Shown piece after piece: positions 12,597 through 12,968 of a DNA stretch of 12,968 bases. Position numbers and translations under genes: made by a program. Under the pieces are notes generated by a model. The model did not search any database. It saw nothing but the letters and a program-made list of their open reading frames with translations, and was not told where the DNA came from. Within the stretch, counting starts at the first letter, position 1. Each line of letters begins with the position of its first letter. The stretch comes from Candidatus Woesebacteria bacterium (GTDB lineage Bacteria; Patescibacteriota; Microgenomatia; UBA8517), in assembly GCA_027327685.1 (NCBI GenBank), contig DAHVYL010000006.1, positions 1 to 12,968 on the forward strand, read 5' to 3'.

Positions 12597-12968
12597 TAAA
12601 AAAATGACGTTTGTTTTTCCTGACTCATTATTTTACCAACTTTTTTAACTCTTTCCGTCAAAGTTTTAAAACCGAAATTTTCAAATAAATTTAGGGCTTC
12701 GGAACTATCAATTTTCCACTTTTTCATTTGCGGAAAATCAATTTCTAAGGGCACATTTTTGACAATCGTCGCAAGCCTGTGGAAAAGTTTTGCATCGGCT
12801 TCTCCATCAATAAGCTTTTGCCTTACTTTCGGATCAATATTTGATAAATGAGCATATATTTTATCTATACTTCCATACTTCTCCAAAAGTTTTTCCGCAG
12901 TTTTTGGTCCGATTCCATTCACCCCGGGATAGTTGTCGGAGGGATCTCCCACTAATGCTTTATAGTCC
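12596..12968 (-). CDS. Stand-alone 5'-3' exonuclease (PolA N-terminal domain type), 5' end outside window
   Basis: About 123 C-terminal residues are visible; the frame remains open to the right edge through DYKALVGDPSDNYPG, so the GTG at 12952 is internal and not a start. GDPSDNYPGVNGIGPKTA is the helix-three-turn-helix DNA-binding region with a metal-binding Asp, as in the 5' nuclease of DNA polymerase I. The remainder (ATIVKNVPLEIDFP...ALNLFENFGFKTL) matches the end of that domain. The protein stops there at 12596, and a glycosyltransferase follows, so there is no polymerase domain: this is a free flap/5' nuclease like those in polA-reduced bacteria. It would remove RNA primers and flaps. 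It ends in EKQTSFF, resembling the QL(S/D)LF sliding-clamp binding peptide. The stop shares a base with the next ATG. No symbol is given because naming varies between lineages. Confidence 0.92.
   Translation of the reverse strand, partial: DYKALVGDPSDNYPGVNGIGPKTAEKLLEKYGSIDKIYAHLSNIDPKVRQKLIDGEADAKLFHRLATIVKNVPLEIDFPQMKKWKIDSSEALNLFENFGFKTLTERVKKVGKIMSQEKQTSFF

Noticed and set aside
12596..12610. Frameshift in the T7 run truncating a full-length PolA
   Set aside because: The next gene downstream is a complete glycosyltransferase starting at the shared TAATG. There is no polymerase-domain sequence anywhere after it, so the nuclease is naturally free-standing.
1..12968. Alternative genetic code (UGA as Gly)
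   Set aside because: TGA ends mutM, the ligase, the glycosyltransferase and the PRTase at the expected family ends, so standard termination applies.
1..12968. CRISPR arrays, tRNA, rRNA, insertion sequences or attachment sites
   Set aside because: No regularly spaced repeats, cloverleaf-like structures, terminal inverted repeats or integrase/transposase frames were seen. Every gap between genes is under about 60 bases.

Overview
The window looks like a compact bacterial genome fragment, most likely from a Patescibacteria/CPR lineage (Microgenomates-like). This is inferred from gene content, not from a marker gene. Supporting points are the very tight gene packing with 1-40 base overlaps, a CvpA-CAP fusion, DUF5654 and DUF4870 proteins, a free-standing 5'-3' exonuclease where PolA would be expected, an archaeal-type ATP-dependent DNA ligase, and short versions of Pth and other enzymes. 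TGA is used as a stop (for example mutM, ligase, glycosyltransferase), so the UGA-Gly code of Gracilibacteria/Absconditabacteria does not apply. No rRNA, tRNA, CRISPR array, insertion sequence or prophage gene is visible. No gene-free stretch exceeds about 60 bases.

Layout: 18 of 19 genes lie on the minus strand, so transcription runs right to left. (A) 12968 to 7752: 5' nuclease (5' end outside the window), GT4 glycosyltransferase, mutM, HD-domain protein, alpha/beta hydrolase, recF and a small unknown protein. These are separated by at most 41 bases and look like one operon. (B) A lone plus-strand DUF5654 membrane protein (7486-7755) shares a TTAA stop with the end of block A. It has a leaderless promoter candidate and a strand-biased terminator-like hairpin. 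(C) 7467 to 3567: nnrD starts divergently, 18 bases from DUF5654. It is followed by a Fic protein, a two-helix membrane protein and the ATP-dependent ligase, which has its own strong promoter candidate. (D) 3510 to the left edge: DUF4870 protein with a near-consensus ribosome site, phosphoribosyltransferase, pth, a small helical unknown, CvpA-CAP fusion, MGMT-type protein and a YdjM-like membrane protein (cut by the edge).

Functional theme: five of the 19 genes act in DNA repair or lagging-strand processing: MutM glycosylase, 5' nuclease/flap endonuclease, ligase, RecF and an O6-alkylguanine transferase-like protein. MutM plus nuclease plus ligase covers much of a long-patch base-excision repair route apart from the AP endonuclease and polymerase. 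The nuclease ends in QTSFF, which resembles a sliding-clamp-binding peptide. The remainder is metabolite repair (NnrD), translation recycling (Pth), surface/glycan functions (GT4, CvpA-CAP) and small membrane proteins. I see no wholly new system. The most interesting items are the clamp-tail nuclease, the archaeal-type ligase with a leaderless promoter, the trimmed Pth, the CvpA-CAP fusion and three unrecognised small proteins.
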